Below, piece by piece: positions 44,179 to 54,349 of a DNA stretch of 56,495 bases. This DNA is from an uncultured Selenomonadales bacterium (GTDB lineage: Bacteria; Bacillota; Negativicutes; Acidaminococcales; Acidaminococcaceae), in contig ONAV01000005.1 of NCBI GenBank assembly GCA_900315925.1, positions 1-56,495 of the forward strand, given 5' to 3'. The notes under the pieces were generated by a model. That model ran no database searches. It saw nothing but the letters and a program-made list of their open reading frames with translations, and was not told the DNA's origin. The translations under genes and the position numbers were made by a program. Position 1 is the stretch's first letter; each line of letters opens with the position of its first letter.

Positions 44179-45348
44179 ATGTCTGCTTTTTTTAATTCTG
44201 TTTTTACTTCCGTTTCTTCTGCTGCTTCAGCCTTGCTGACGCCGGAGTTCTGGGCCGTTCAATGGCCTCTGTGGAAAATGTCCATCCTGACCTGCGCTTC
44301 GATTTTGGTGTTCCGCATCTGTTACCGTTCATTCATCTTGAAGCTGACAACGCATTTAAAAGAACGGTACCATTACGATTATATCGACAGCTTCGCGAAG
44401 GCCTTTAACCATCCCATCCAGGCTTTTTTGTGGATTCTGGCTTTTTATTCCTTCATCGTCCTCAGCCCCCTGAGTCCGTTTTCCCAGCATCCTGCGTTTG
44501 ATAAGATCCTGCGCAGCAGCCTGATCATCTGCCTCATCGGAGGCGTGTACAATCTGTGCGACGCAGGGCACGGACTCATCATGCAGCTGCTGAAGCGTTC
44601 CAATCAGCAAATTGACGAAACCATCGGCGAGCTGATTTCTGCTCTGGCACATATGCTGTGCATCATGCTGGGCGTTGTCATGGTAGCCAAGGAATGGGAC
44701 TACGACATCACCGCATTCATTGCCTCTCTGGGTATCGGCGCCATGGCCATCGCCTTTGCCGCCAAGGATTCCCTGGCTAACGTTTTCGGCAGCATTGTCA
44801 TCATCACGGAGCGTCCCTTTGTGGTCGGCGACTGGATTTCCGCCAACAATGTGGAAGGCATCGTAGAAAAAGTCTCGTTCCGCAGCACCTGCATCCGTAC
44901 GTTTTATCAGGAACTGGTGTATGTGCCCAACAACCTCCTGAGCAACACATCCATCACCAACTACACCCAGCGTCAGAAGTACCGCATCCAGTTCCTGCTG
45001 GGCGTCACCTACAGCACTACCCGGGAGCAGCTGCAGAATGTCTGTCAGCAGATCCGGCAGCTATGTGAGCAGATGGATGATATTTATAATGAAGGATTTG
45101 ATGTTAATTTCTTCGAGTTCGGCGACAGCTCCCTGAACATTCGCATCGTCTGTTACGCCAAAGTACCTGAGAACACGCAAAACTATGCTCTTAAGAATTC
45201 CATGTATCATAAAATTCGGGAAAAGTTTAATCTGGAAGTCATGAGAATTCTGGAAGAGAACGGAGTAAGCTGCGCCTTCCCCAGCCGAAGCATCTACTTT
45301 GAAACGCCGATACCGGAAGCTGTTAAGGATAATGATACGGAAAAATGA
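44179..45348 (+). CDS. MscS-family mechanosensitive channel
   Basis: 389 residues. Several N-terminal membrane helices precede the pore-lining and beta domains: GIGAMAIAFAAKDSLANVFGS, ITERPFVVGDWIS, VEGIVEKVSFRSTCIRTF and YVPNNLLSNTSITNYTQR, all MscS signatures. It releases solutes on osmotic downshock. AGAGGGGTTCCC precedes the ATG. Single gene. Confidence 0.94.
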   Translation: MSAFFNSVFTSVSSAASALLTPEFWAVQWPLWKMSILTCASILVFRICYRSFILKLTTHLKERYHYDYIDSFAKAFNHPIQAFLWILAFYSFIVLSPLSPFSQHPAFDKILRSSLIICLIGGVYNLCDAGHGLIMQLLKRSNQQIDETIGELISALAHMLCIMLGVVMVAKEWDYDITAFIASLGIGAMAIAFAAKDSLANVFGSIVIITERPFVVGDWISANNVEGIVEKVSFRSTCIRTFYQELVYVPNNLLSNTSITNYTQRQKYRIQFLLGVTYSTTREQLQNVCQQIRQLCEQMDDIYNEGFDVNFFEFGDSSLNIRIVCYAKVPENTQNYALKNSMYHKIREKFNLEVMRILEENGVSCAFPSRSIYFETPIPEAVKDNDTEK

Positions 45349-45365
45349 ATTTTACACTAATTGCA

Positions 45366-45487
45366 TTGTAAATTTTAAATTTTGTGCTATAATACAAGTA
45401 GAGATAGCCGATGTAGGACGTCGGCTTCCCCTAAATCAATAGGTTTGAAAACCGCCGACCGTCAATCGGCGGTTTTCTCATTTTTTG
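45366..45487 (+). ncRNA. Antisense RNA antitoxin of a type I toxin-antitoxin pair
   Basis: Promoter TTGTAA (45366-45371), 16 bases, TATAAT (45388-45393); start near 45400. The RNA ends at AAAACCGCCGA-ccgtcaa-TCGGCGGTTTT (45448-45476) followed by CTCATTTTTT. It covers the 3' half of the toxin frame on the opposite strand. Its first bases (GAGATAGCCGATG ... GTCGGCTTCCCC) closely resemble the predicted 5' end of the toxin mRNA (GAGATAGTCGATGGTCGGTTCCCC). Confidence 0.7.
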
Positions 45488-45556
45488 TGAGAAACCACAA
45501 ATACCATTAACATTGCAAACGCCACCGCAAGGGATAACGCTTCAAACACTGTCATA
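45431..45556 (-). CDS. Holin-like type I toxin peptide
   Basis: A 41-residue peptide: MTVFEALSLA, then a single hydrophobic helix (VAFAMLMVFVV), then a basic tail (SHKKLRKPPIDGRR). This layout matches the putative holin-like toxins (TxpA/BsrG/Hol_Tox) of Firmicutes, which insert in the membrane when their antisense RNA is lost. AGGGGG lies 9 bases before the ATG; TATAAT on the minus strand at 45620-45615 gives an mRNA start near 45607. Too short for ordinary gene calling. Convergent with the antisense RNA. Confidence 0.75.
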
Positions 45557-45666
45557 GTATCGCCCCCTCTCTTTGGGGATTGGGGGAACCGACCATCGAC
45601 TATCTCCGAAATGTATTATAGTACAGTTTTAAGTTTTTTAGAACATATTTTCGAAAAAAAATACGT

Positions 45667-45691
45667 GCCGGAAGCAGGCAGCAATTCCGGC
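45667..45691 (-). terminator. Terminator of adenine deaminase gene
   Basis: On the minus strand GCCGGAA pairs with TTCCGGC, followed by ACGTATTTTTTTT. Confidence 0.8.
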
Positions 45692-45703
45692 GCGCATGTT
45701 TTA

Positions 45704-47437
45704 TTACTCACACCACAAATCCACATGTTCAAAGCGAACCACGTCCACCAGGCCCCGGTCTGTCAGCCGCAGCTCCGGAATGACAGGCAGGGAAAGGAAA
45801 GCCAGGATCATAAAGGTACTGAATTCTTCCGGTATGCCCAGTTCCTTTACCCAGAACTCTAGCTGGCTGATTTGGGAATTTACAACCACCGCATCCCGGT
45901 CGCTCATCAGTCCGGCAATGGCCAGCGGCACAGTCGCCCGTACTTCCCCTTCGCTGACGATGATCAGACCGCCGCCGATTTCCCGAAGCCGGTTCACAGC
46001 CACCACCATATCCTCATCGTTGGTGCCTACTACAGATAAATTATGAGAATCGTGCCCTACCGTTGTAGCAATGGCGCCCCGTTTCAACCCGAATCCGTAG
46101 ACAAAGCCCAGACCGACATTCCCTGTGTTGTGATGGCGTTCGAACACTGCCATCTTCAGAATATCCCGTTCTGTATCGCTGACAGCCTCCCCATTCCGAA
46201 TCGCAGGCTCCATGTGCAGCTTGGTAGTCAGCAGCTGGGTCTGGCTGATGCCGATCACGCGTATCCGTTTACCGGGCTTCGCAGGGATTCTCAACTCTTC
46301 TTTCGTCACCGCAGGCATGTTCATGGACTGGCCCGGCATCTTCAGCACCGGCTTGCTCTTCCACAACAGTCTGCGGTTCTTTACTACCAGCGCGCCGCCC
46401 TTTACCACGTGGACCGGCTGGAAGGGTCGTAGTCCTTCAAAAGCAACGATATCCGCCTGATAACCCGGCGCCAGCGCGCCGACCTGTTGCAGTCCGTAGC
46501 ACTCGGCAACGTTCAGCGTAGCCATGGGAATCAGGTCTTCCGCTTCATAACCGAGAGACATACCGATATCTATCAGATAGTTGATGCTGCCCTGTTCAAT
46601 CAAATCGTCCGCGTGCCGGTCATCGGTACACAGGCATAGCCGCCGGTTATCCACTTTGTCCAGCACCGGAAGCAGATCTACCAGATTATGGGCTGCGCTG
46701 CCTTCCCGCAGGAACACATACATACCCCGTTTAATTTTCTCCAGCGCTTCCGCAGGCGTCACGCATTCATGTTCCGTCGTAATCCCGGAAGCAACATAGG
46801 CATTCAGAGCTTTGCCGGAAATGCCCGGCGCATGTCCGTCCATCTTCTGCTTGTAGAACAGCTTCAGCTTATCCATTTCTCCCTGCAGCTTGGACAAAAT
46901 GCCGGGGAAATTCATCATTTCCGCCAGGCCCAGCACACGGGGACTCAGATTGCGCAGCCGTTCCATATTTTCCGGGGTGATCCGGGCGCCGGAAGTGTCC
47001 ATGTCCGTCGCCGGCACACAGGAAGGAACCATCAGGTACGCGGAAAACGGAATGCCTTCCGTCTCTTCCAGCATAAACCGGAAACCGTTTTCCCCCAACA
47101 CATTGGTAATTTCGTGGGGATCCGTAATCGCGCCGGTTACACCGTTCAGCAGCAGCACCTTCACCATTTCCCGGGGGGAAAGCATGGAACTTTCAAAATG
47201 CACATGGGCGTCCATCAGCCCCGGCGTAAGATACAGGCCGGTCACATCAAGAATATGTTTGCCCGTGTAGTTACCGATGCCGACAATCTTACTGCCGCTG
47301 ATAGCAATATCCGCATCTTCCCAGGTTTTCAGGAACACGTTGAACACGTGCCCCCCTTTTAACACAAGGTCGGCCTCCTGCCGGCCTGCCGCTACGTCAA
47401 TCTGATCTTCCAGGCTGCTTGCCCGCCAAAAATCCAT
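45704..47437 (-). CDS. ade: Adenine deaminase
   Basis: 577 residues, the usual length. PGLMDAHVHFESSMLSP (metal-binding His pair), TDPHEITNVLG, DGHAPGISGKALNAY, GITTEHECVT and CTDDRHADDL are the conserved steps of the Ade amidohydrolase barrel, which converts adenine to hypoxanthine for purine salvage. The C-terminal domain has VGHDSHNLSVVGTNDEDM, also typical. GGGAGGAAAC precedes the ATG. It is followed upstream by a small unknown gene separated by about 20 bases. Confidence 0.97.
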   Translation of the reverse strand: MDFWRASSLEDQIDVAAGRQEADLVLKGGHVFNVFLKTWEDADIAISGSKIVGIGNYTGKHILDVTGLYLTPGLMDAHVHFESSMLSPREMVKVLLLNGVTGAITDPHEITNVLGENGFRFMLEETEGIPFSAYLMVPSCVPATDMDTSGARITPENMERLRNLSPRVLGLAEMMNFPGILSKLQGEMDKLKLFYKQKMDGHAPGISGKALNAYVASGITTEHECVTPAEALEKIKRGMYVFLREGSAAHNLVDLLPVLDKVDNRRLCLCTDDRHADDLIEQGSINYLIDIGMSLGYEAEDLIPMATLNVAECYGLQQVGALAPGYQADIVAFEGLRPFQPVHVVKGGALVVKNRRLLWKSKPVLKMPGQSMNMPAVTKEELRIPAKPGKRIRVIGISQTQLLTTKLHMEPAIRNGEAVSDTERDILKMAVFERHHNTGNVGLGFVYGFGLKRGAIATTVGHDSHNLSVVGTNDEDMVVAVNRLREIGGGLIIVSEGEVRATVPLAIAGLMSDRDAVVVNSQISQLEFWVKELGIPEEFSTFMILAFLSLPVIPELRLTDRGLVDVVRFEHVDLWCE

Positions 47438-47456
47438 GTGACTGTTTCCTCCCGTA

Positions 47457-47759
47457 TCAGAGCGTCATACCATCGTCCCAATTGACTTTGATTTCCTGGA
47501 TGGTAACGGTGTATAAACCGTATTCGTTCAGAAGTTCTTCATCGATCTCGTCCATTTCCTTGCCGAACAGGATCTGATCTTTTTTGAATTCCTCGCCGAA
47601 TTCCCTGACGTTATATTTCTTTTTGATGATTTTACGCAATACGGAAGGAACCTCTTCCACTTTTGTTTTGGTTTCGTCTACCGCAAGGAGGACCGAGTCC
47701 TCCAACCGGTCAGGGCTGATGTTGTTTACTTCGACAGCTTTAATTTCTACGTATTTCAT
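47457..47759 (-). CDS. Small protein of unknown function upstream of ade
   Basis: 100 residues from the ATG at 47759, which has GAGGG 5 bases upstream. The sequence is charged and soluble with no known motif. The 19-base gap to ade suggests co-transcription. No function can be assigned. Confidence 0.65.
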   Translation of the reverse strand: MKYVEIKAVEVNNISPDRLEDSVLLAVDETKTKVEEVPSVLRKIIKKKYNVREFGEEFKKDQILFGKEMDEIDEELLNEYGLYTVTIQEIKVNWDDGMTL

Positions 47760-47873
47760 GTTATCCCTCTTTTCTGACAACGCTTCTTCTTGAATTCGTC
47801 GGTGCAGTTAACTTATTATAATTATACCAAAATTATCCGAGTTTGAAAACTGCCGGCCTTTTTCCCTGCCAGC

Positions 47874-47903
47874 AAAAAAGCCCGCCACATCTCTGCGGCG
47901 GGC
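47874..47903 (-). terminator. Terminator of the HU gene
   Basis: On the minus strand GCCCGCC-gcagagatgt-GGCGGGC followed by T6. Confidence 0.9.
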
Positions 47904-47916
47904 CGGTTATCATGAA

Positions 47917-48231
47917 TTATTTTTTACCTTTTTTTGCGCCTTTCTTTTTGGCCGGTTTTGCATTGACAGCTTCTTTAAAGGCTTTGCCTGCTTTGAATGC
48001 AGGAACGGTAGCAGCGGCAATCTTGATTGGTTTGCCATTCTGCGGGTTTTTGCCGGTGCGGGCAGCACGTTCACGGGCTTCGAAAGTACCAAAGCCGATT
48101 AACTGTACTTTACCTTTCTTGGCAACTTCGGCAACGGTTGCTTCGATGATGGCTTTCAGGGCTTTTTCTACGCTTACCTGGGTCATTTCGGTTTTTGCGG
48201 CAACGGCTGCTACGAGTTCTTTTTTGTTCAT
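47917..48231 (-). CDS. hup: HU-family DNA-binding protein
   Basis: 104 residues. MNKKELVAAVAAKTEMTQ, VQLIGFGTFEARERAARTGK, NPQNGKPIKIAA and VPAFKAGKAFKEAVN are standard HU blocks including the DNA-wrapping arm. An extra Lys-rich tail (AKKKGAKKGKK) makes it about 12 residues longer than typical HU and should raise DNA affinity. GGAGCG precedes the ATG; own terminator. Confidence 0.97.
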   Translation of the reverse strand: MNKKELVAAVAAKTEMTQVSVEKALKAIIEATVAEVAKKGKVQLIGFGTFEARERAARTGKNPQNGKPIKIAAATVPAFKAGKAFKEAVNAKPAKKKGAKKGKK

Positions 48232-48363
48232 GATGAACGCTCCTTTTGTAAAAATTTTTTTTTGTGAGAGTACATAAACACTGGGTTCACAAATATAATA
48301 TCAGTATTTATCATAGTTTGCAAGGGGTAAAATGCGAAAAACCCGAAAAAATCTGATATTTTT

Positions 48364-49212
48364 TTAAAAAAAGTCACCAAACCGTTCTGCAAATGCCTCT
48401 TCCGGCATCTTTTTGTATTCCCGCACATATTGTTTGAACAGTTTCTGCCGGTTCTCGCCCAGCACCATTCCCATATAAATCCGGGGAATACTGTACCGTG
48501 CCTGTTCGTTTGCCGTCCCGCGGTCATTCACGGCAAAACCGGCCTTATAGCCCGCTTCTTTCAGTACAGCAATCACCGACGCGTCATAGTCTCCATAGGG
48601 ATAGGCCAGCGCCGTAACCGGTTTGCCTGTCAGTTTTTCCAGATACGCTTTGGAATCCGATATTTCTTTTCTCTTTTCCTGTGGGCTGATCTGCGTCAGG
48701 TATGGATGCGACATCGTATGCGACCCAATGGAAAAAAGCGGATCGGCCGCCATTTCCTTCAGTTCTTTCAAAGTCACGTAGGGATACCCTTTGAGAGCGG
48801 TGTCGATCGCTTTCGGGAAAATAAAGAACGTAGCGTGCATATTCCGTTTTCTGAGTTCCGGCGCCGCCAGAAGATAAATGCCCTCATACCCGTCATCGAA
48901 AGTGATCAGAACGCTCTTTTTGGGAAACGACTGTTTCGACATGCCGTCTATGAACTCTTCCATGGACAGCGTCCTGTATCCCTTTTGTTTGAGCCAGTCC
49001 AGCTGGGCGCAAAAATCTTCTCTGGTAACATCAAAGTTGTTCAGCGGCCGGGTCTTGATATCGTGATACATCAAAACCGCCGGAAAGGCAGCGCGGGTCT
49101 CTGTCGATGCTTTGGCACCTTCTGCCAGCGGCATCGTAAAAAAGAAGAGGAAACACAAAAGCATGCAATACAAACACCGTGTTATTTTCAGCATCGTTTT
49201 GCCTGAGTTCAT
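48364..49212 (-). CDS. Polysaccharide deacetylase family protein, secreted
   Basis: 282 residues with an N-terminal signal anchor (YCMLLCFLFFFTMPLAEGAKA). The NodB domain has PAVLMYHDI, SVLITFDDGYEG (catalytic Asp and metal Asp), IGSHTMSHPYL (metal His residues) and ALAYPYGDYD. Such enzymes remove acetyl groups from cell-wall or exopolysaccharide sugars outside the membrane. GCGGAGGT precedes the ATG. Confidence 0.93.
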   Translation of the reverse strand: MNSGKTMLKITRCLYCMLLCFLFFFTMPLAEGAKASTETRAAFPAVLMYHDIKTRPLNNFDVTREDFCAQLDWLKQKGYRTLSMEEFIDGMSKQSFPKKSVLITFDDGYEGIYLLAAPELRKRNMHATFFIFPKAIDTALKGYPYVTLKELKEMAADPLFSIGSHTMSHPYLTQISPQEKRKEISDSKAYLEKLTGKPVTALAYPYGDYDASVIAVLKEAGYKAGFAVNDRGTANEQARYSIPRIYMGMVLGENRQKLFKQYVREYKKMPEEAFAERFGDFF

Positions 49213-49311
49213 AGGTTGTTACCTCCGCAGGAATTGGTTGTCCAGTTGCTTGCAATTTGCAAACAACTGGACAATTCTTCTCACTATATGTAGTTAATCA
49301 AGCGAGTTCGG

Positions 49312-50715
49312 TCAGCGCATGCCTTTCAGCTGCATCTTGTTTTCGTACATGGAATTGTCGGCCCGCTGCAGCACATCATTAGTGCAGGTATCCTGCGACG
49401 GATCAAACTCAGCTAACCCGTTGGCGACGACCAGGTCTCCTGTGAGCAGGTTTTTCCGGTTGTTTTGGTCCAGCTCCTGCATCAGCTGTTCCCGGTTTTC
49501 AAAATCGCTCCCGGTAAGGATGACCACAAATTCATCTCCACCAAAACGGAAAACCGGACTGTGCTGGAACACGTGACAGATGAATGCGCAGGTGTTTTTG
49601 ATATACTGATCCCCGGCCAGATGGCCTTGGGTGTCGTTGATCACTTTCAGGTCGTTGACATCGCAGACAACAATTGCAAACTGCAGCGGTTCCTTCTTCT
49701 TAATTGCCTGATTCAGCTGGTTTTCCCGCTGCTTAAAAGCACGTTTGTTTTTAATGCCGGTCAGCGAATCTTTCAGGGCCATGTCCTGCACAATATAAAA
49801 TTCTTTTTCCTGTTGTTTCTGCGCCAGGATGGCTGCCTGTAAATCCGTCTTCAGCTTCTTCTCGTTGCGGACTTCGTCGTCTACATCTTTGAACCCGTAG
49901 ATGATGCCGGATTTGCCGTCTTTTAATTTCAGCCGGATAAACTCCACCCGGTAATACCGGGTCTCTCCGTTTAAGATGCGCCGGTAGGTGACGGCGAAAC
50001 GTTTGCTTTCTGCCAGTTCTTTTTTAATGTTCGGCAAGGCAATTTCCCTGCGCAGCCATTCCCGGTCTTCCGGAAGGACCATGGTATCAATATAGTGGTT
50101 GGTAGCTTCGGTATAATACGCCTGCCGAAGAGCAGTCCGGATATGCGTGACATCATCTTCCTTATTAGGGTGACGGAACAGGGATATCCGTTCCGTATCC
50201 AGGTCTTTGATCAGCAGGACAGAGTCATAGCTGCTGGTCAGGGCTTCAAAGACGGAACGGTTCAACTCTTTGGAAGATTCCGACGCCAGCTTTTGTTCCG
50301 TGATATCAGTAGCAAAGACAAAATACACACCGCCGTATTCTTCCGACACGGCGTAATGCCCGTAGGTATCGACCCAGCGGGTGGCGCCGTCCCTGCGGAG
50401 GATGCGGTAGATGATGTGTCCGATAATTGATTTATTGGAAGAATATTTTGTTTTGATTGCGGAATTGATCTTTTCCCGGACATCGGGATGCAGCATTCCT
50501 GTGTAAACGCAGCCTGTGTGCTGTTTGAATTCGTCCAGATTGCGGCAGCCGAAAATTTCCATCAGTGCCGAGTTGACATATAAAAGTTCTTTGTTTCCTT
50601 CTTCCCTATAGATAAAAAAACCTCCGGGAAAATGATCCCCGAACTGACGGATCGCCTGCAGCGACTGTTCGTTAAGACTGAAGTGCTGGGCATTTTGTGA
50701 ATCGATGATGTTCAT
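49312..50715 (-). CDS. PAS-GGDEF protein, putative diguanylate cyclase
   Basis: 467 residues, soluble. A first PAS-like domain lies at about 20-145 (PGGFFIYREEGNKELLYVNS ... DITEQK), a second sensory segment at about 165-285, then a GGDEF domain with RFGGDEFVVIL near 395-405, intact for GTP cyclisation to c-di-GMP. DSLTGIKNKRAF marks its start. No EAL domain and no membrane helix. Signal unknown. Confidence 0.92.
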   Translation of the reverse strand: MNIIDSQNAQHFSLNEQSLQAIRQFGDHFPGGFFIYREEGNKELLYVNSALMEIFGCRNLDEFKQHTGCVYTGMLHPDVREKINSAIKTKYSSNKSIIGHIIYRILRRDGATRWVDTYGHYAVSEEYGGVYFVFATDITEQKLASESSKELNRSVFEALTSSYDSVLLIKDLDTERISLFRHPNKEDDVTHIRTALRQAYYTEATNHYIDTMVLPEDREWLRREIALPNIKKELAESKRFAVTYRRILNGETRYYRVEFIRLKLKDGKSGIIYGFKDVDDEVRNEKKLKTDLQAAILAQKQQEKEFYIVQDMALKDSLTGIKNKRAFKQRENQLNQAIKKKEPLQFAIVVCDVNDLKVINDTQGHLAGDQYIKNTCAFICHVFQHSPVFRFGGDEFVVILTGSDFENREQLMQELDQNNRKNLLTGDLVVANGLAEFDPSQDTCTNDVLQRADNSMYENKMQLKGMR

Positions 50716-50910
50716 GATCTTTCTGTTCTCCTGCTAAAAACCTGATGTGCAGTGTATTGCACAGCCTGAATACTGTATCAGTTGAATACTGATTCTTTCT
50801 CAACACATTTTACCACACTTTATAAAATATATCTATGATTAAAAACTTAAGTATTGAGAATTCAACCCATCATGATGAAGCATTTTATCAAGCGGGAAGG
50901 CTGACGTCTT

Positions 50911-51447
50911 CTATTTCGTCTTCACGTCTTGCTCTTCCAGCGTAAATTTCCAACTGCAGCAGCAGGTTTCATCCGTAATGTCCGGAAAACAGCTGACGCA
51001 CTCACAGGTGATGCGATCGTCAATGGCCCGGGCAAACTCTCCATATTCCACTATCCCCACTGTTTTGCAGGGATGAAATTCCATCCCCTTTCGTTTTCTT
51101 GCTGTTTGTACGCGACAATCAACCATGCGATAAAACAGCGTGTTCCCTTCAATACGGATCTCGTCGTCGTTAATGTTGGCATAAAACCTGAGTGACAACG
51201 CCTTCGCCAATCCCTCCAGTCCGGCATGTTCCGGCAGATGTAAGAAGTTTTTCAGTTTCAAGGCTTCCACGACCGTAAACTTTTTCCAGATTTCTACATC
51301 GTGGTACATGGCCTCTTCCATACCCCACCGCTTTTCAACGGACTGAAACCAGATGCCATCTGCCGCGAGCCAATTTTTGGCATAAATTTCCAAAAGCTCG
51401 ACCAGCTGTTCCCGTGTCAGATTATCCAATGCTTTATTATGGCTCAT
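50911..51447 (-). CDS. DUF6125/ATC hydrolase-like protein
   Basis: 178 residues, soluble. Blocks ALDNLTREQLVELLEIYAKN, GIWFQSVEKRWGMEEAMYHD, YRMVDCRVQTARKRKGM, HPCKTVGIVEYGEFA and ITCECVSCFPDITD match a family of Cys-rich proteins related to L-2-amino-thiazoline-4-carboxylate hydrolases and annotated as DUF6125. Conserved Cys and His residues may bind metal. Function unknown. Ribosome binding site AAGAGGGAAACG. Confidence 0.65.
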   Translation of the reverse strand: MSHNKALDNLTREQLVELLEIYAKNWLAADGIWFQSVEKRWGMEEAMYHDVEIWKKFTVVEALKLKNFLHLPEHAGLEGLAKALSLRFYANINDDEIRIEGNTLFYRMVDCRVQTARKRKGMEFHPCKTVGIVEYGEFARAIDDRITCECVSCFPDITDETCCCSWKFTLEEQDVKTK

Positions 51448-51589
51448 GTTCGTTTCCCTCTTGTAAATAGTTAGCTATGCTATCCCTTCACATCAGATTG
51501 CCACATCTTTTTTCTTTCAACATCGTTCTTTCTATTCCCGATTATTCCGGGCTGCGCTCTATCCCCTACAGATTTTGCGTTCTATCCCC

Positions 51590-54140
51590 TTACAGATTCC
51601 TTTCCCGTTTGATGTCCAGCCGCTCTTTCGCCAGGGTAATCGCCGCGTTGATCAGGACGCCGGCCACCGCGATGAAGAGGATCAGCGCAATGTCAACCGT
51701 TCCCACAGGCGCCAGTTTCAGCAGGGTGCGCATGGGCGGAACCACCAGGATGCCGATCTGCAGCAGAACGCCCACGACCGTGATGATGTTCAGCGCCTTG
51801 TTGTTCCAGGATTCTTTCGTGGTAAAAGCAAGACTGCCTTTAACCTTGCAGACGTACGCCATCAGCATCTCGTTGATGGCCAGGGTGCTGAAGCAATACG
51901 TCCGGCACAGTTTCAACAGTTCTTCGTTTCCTTCTAAATTCGCCAGAATATTTCCCGTTCCGTACTGCATGATTACGGGAAGCAGGAACGCCAGCAATGT
52001 CACGCCGCCGCTGATTAGGCCCTGGATTACGATATTCAGGTAATCGCTCCGGTTTAAAATGCCGGCCTTTACGTCCCTGGGCTTTTCATTCATGACGGCG
52101 TCCGAACCCACGTCCATACCCAGAGCCAGGGACGGCGCCGTATCCGTCAGCAGGTTCACCCACAGGATCTGGATGGTGGAAAGGGGCGAAGACAGGCCCG
52201 CAAAAATGGCCGAAGCCATCAGCACCACTTCGCCAAAATTGGACCGCAGCAGATACACTACCGACTTCTTAATATTGTTAAACAGGTTGCGGCCTTCCAT
52301 CACCGCATTCTTAATGGTGATGAAATTATCGTCCACTAAAATCATCTCCGCCGCATCCTTGGCCACTTCCGTGCCGCCGATGCCCATGGCCACACCGATG
52401 TCCGCCGCTTTCAGGGAAGGCGCGTCATTGACGCCGTCCCCGGTCATGGAGCAGATCTTTCCGTGAGACTGGAAAGCCTGCACGATCTGCACCTTGTTCT
52501 CCGGCGACACCCGGGCGAAGACGCGGTAATCCAGCACATTCTTCTTAAACTCTTCGGGATCCATCTCGTCGATCTCCGCGCCGGAAATGCTCTGGGAAAT
52601 ATCCGTGGCGATATCCAGTTCCTTGGCGATGGCCGCCTTCCTTGGGCGGGTCAATCATAGCGCCCAGCCCCACAAAGATCATGTCCTTTTCCTGGGGAAC
52701 CGTATCTCCTTCCCGGTAGGCCAGAGCCAGCACCCGGAGCGCGTCGGAACTCATGAGGTCCGCCGACTGGGTAGCACGAACCACGTCCTCGTTGGTGATC
52801 TCCCGTATGCCGTCCTCATCCAGGATGCGGTCACACCGGACGATGACGGAATCAATGGCGCCCTTGGTATAGGAAATATTCTTTATTTCGCCATTCCGTT
52901 CCACCCGGTCCAGGGTAGTCATCATCTTCCGGTCGGAATCAAAGGGAATCTCATCAAACCGGGTGATATCACGCATGATGTCGTAATAGCCCAGCTCCTT
53001 ATCCTTCGCGTACTTGATGAACGCGGTTTCCGTGGGATCGCCGATTTCCTCGCCAGTCTCTTCGGAATACTTTGCGTCGTTACAGGCGAGAAAACCTTCC
53101 AGCAGTCTGGCAAAGACTTTGCTGTCGGTCGGCAGCTCTTCCGGTTCCAACGCCTCGCCCGCAAGATACCACTTCACCACCGTCATCCGATTCTGGGTCA
53201 GGGTGCCCGTCTTATCAGAACAGATTACATTCACTGCACCCAGGGTTTCCACCGCGTGAATCTGCTTCACGATGGCGTTACGCTTGCTCATCTCCTGAAT
53301 GCCCGCTGTAAGCACCAGCGTTACCACAGTGGCCAGCCCTTCCGGGATGACCGCCACGGCAAAGGCGATGGAGATCATCAGGGTTTCAATGACAGGCGTG
53401 CGGTAAATAAAAATCTGACAGGCAAACATCACAATACACAGGACTACGCCCGCGATGCCAAGCACTTTGGAGATGCTGTCCAGATTTTTCTGCAGCGGCG
53501 TCTCCTGCTTCTCGATCTGATGCAGCATGCCCGAAATTTTGCCGATCTCGGTATGGTCGCCGATCTTTTCCACCACGCCCTCGCCGCGGCCGTATTCCAC
53601 CAGGGTGGACATGAAGACCTTATCCTTGCGGTCGCCGAGGGGCGTCTTCTCATCGCTTTTTTCGTTGCAGTCCTTCTCCACCGCAACGCTTTCGCCGGTC
53701 AGGGCTGATTCATTTACCTTCAGCGAGCTGGTCTGCTCCAACGCAAGATCCGCAGGCACCACGCGCCCCGCCTCCAGGATCACGTAATCGCCTACCACCA
53801 GATCCGCCGCCGGAATCTCCGTCTCCACACCGTCCCGGATCACCACCGCCGTGGACGCATTGATCCGCCGCAGGGCCTCCACGGATTTCTCTGCCGAAAG
53901 TTCCTGCACGGTGCCGATGATGACATTAGCCAGCACCACCACGATGATAATGATGCCGTCCACGATTTCCCCGGTCATGATGGAAATGACCGAGGCAGCC
54001 ACCAGCAGAAGCAGCAACGGCGACGCAAACTGCTCCGCGATCACAGAAAACAGACTCTTCTTCTTTCCCTGGGTAAGTACGTTCTTTCCCTGCTTCGCCC
54101 TCTCCAGGGCTTCCGCAGTGGTTAATCCTTTATTGCTCAT
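51590..54140 (-). pseudogene. Calcium-type P-ATPase, broken by an internal deletion
   Basis: Two overlapping frames encode one PMCA/SERCA-like ATPase. The first (54140-52545) has the membrane segments, LTGES, the phosphorylation site CSDKTGTLTQNR and ends at FVGLGAMIDPPKE, then loses frame. The second (52654-51590) resumes at AAIAKELDIATD and has VFARVSPENK, TGDGVNDAPSLKAADIG and the last membrane helices. The segment expected between them, with the VMITGDH..TA motif and about 25-30 residues, is absent, and the remaining join (around 52630-52650) is out of frame. No functional pump can be made unless this is a sequence error. Confidence 0.85.
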
Positions 54141-54260
54141 TTCCTTTGCCGCTCCCGTCTTTCCACTTAACCGGCTGCTCTTTCAAAAGCAAACCACTCA
54201 TCCTTATTATGAATCACACAACGATTTGTATTCACAGTCTCATCTATAAGCAATTATAAC

Positions 54261-54286
54261 AAAAAAGCCGCAGAAAAATCTACGGC
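54261..54286 (-). terminator. Terminator of the symporter gene
   Basis: On the minus strand GCCGTAG-attttt-CTGCGGC (one mismatch) followed by T6. Confidence 0.65.
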
Positions 54287-54349
54287 GATTCGCTTTACTC
54301 TTTACTAAACAGAGGATTTTTTTTGCCCTGAACTTTTCAATATGGCGTA

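Noticed and set aside
48228-48527. 99-codon frame between HU and the deacetylase gene
   Set aside because: It is out of frame with and overlaps the end of the deacetylase, with no start signal.
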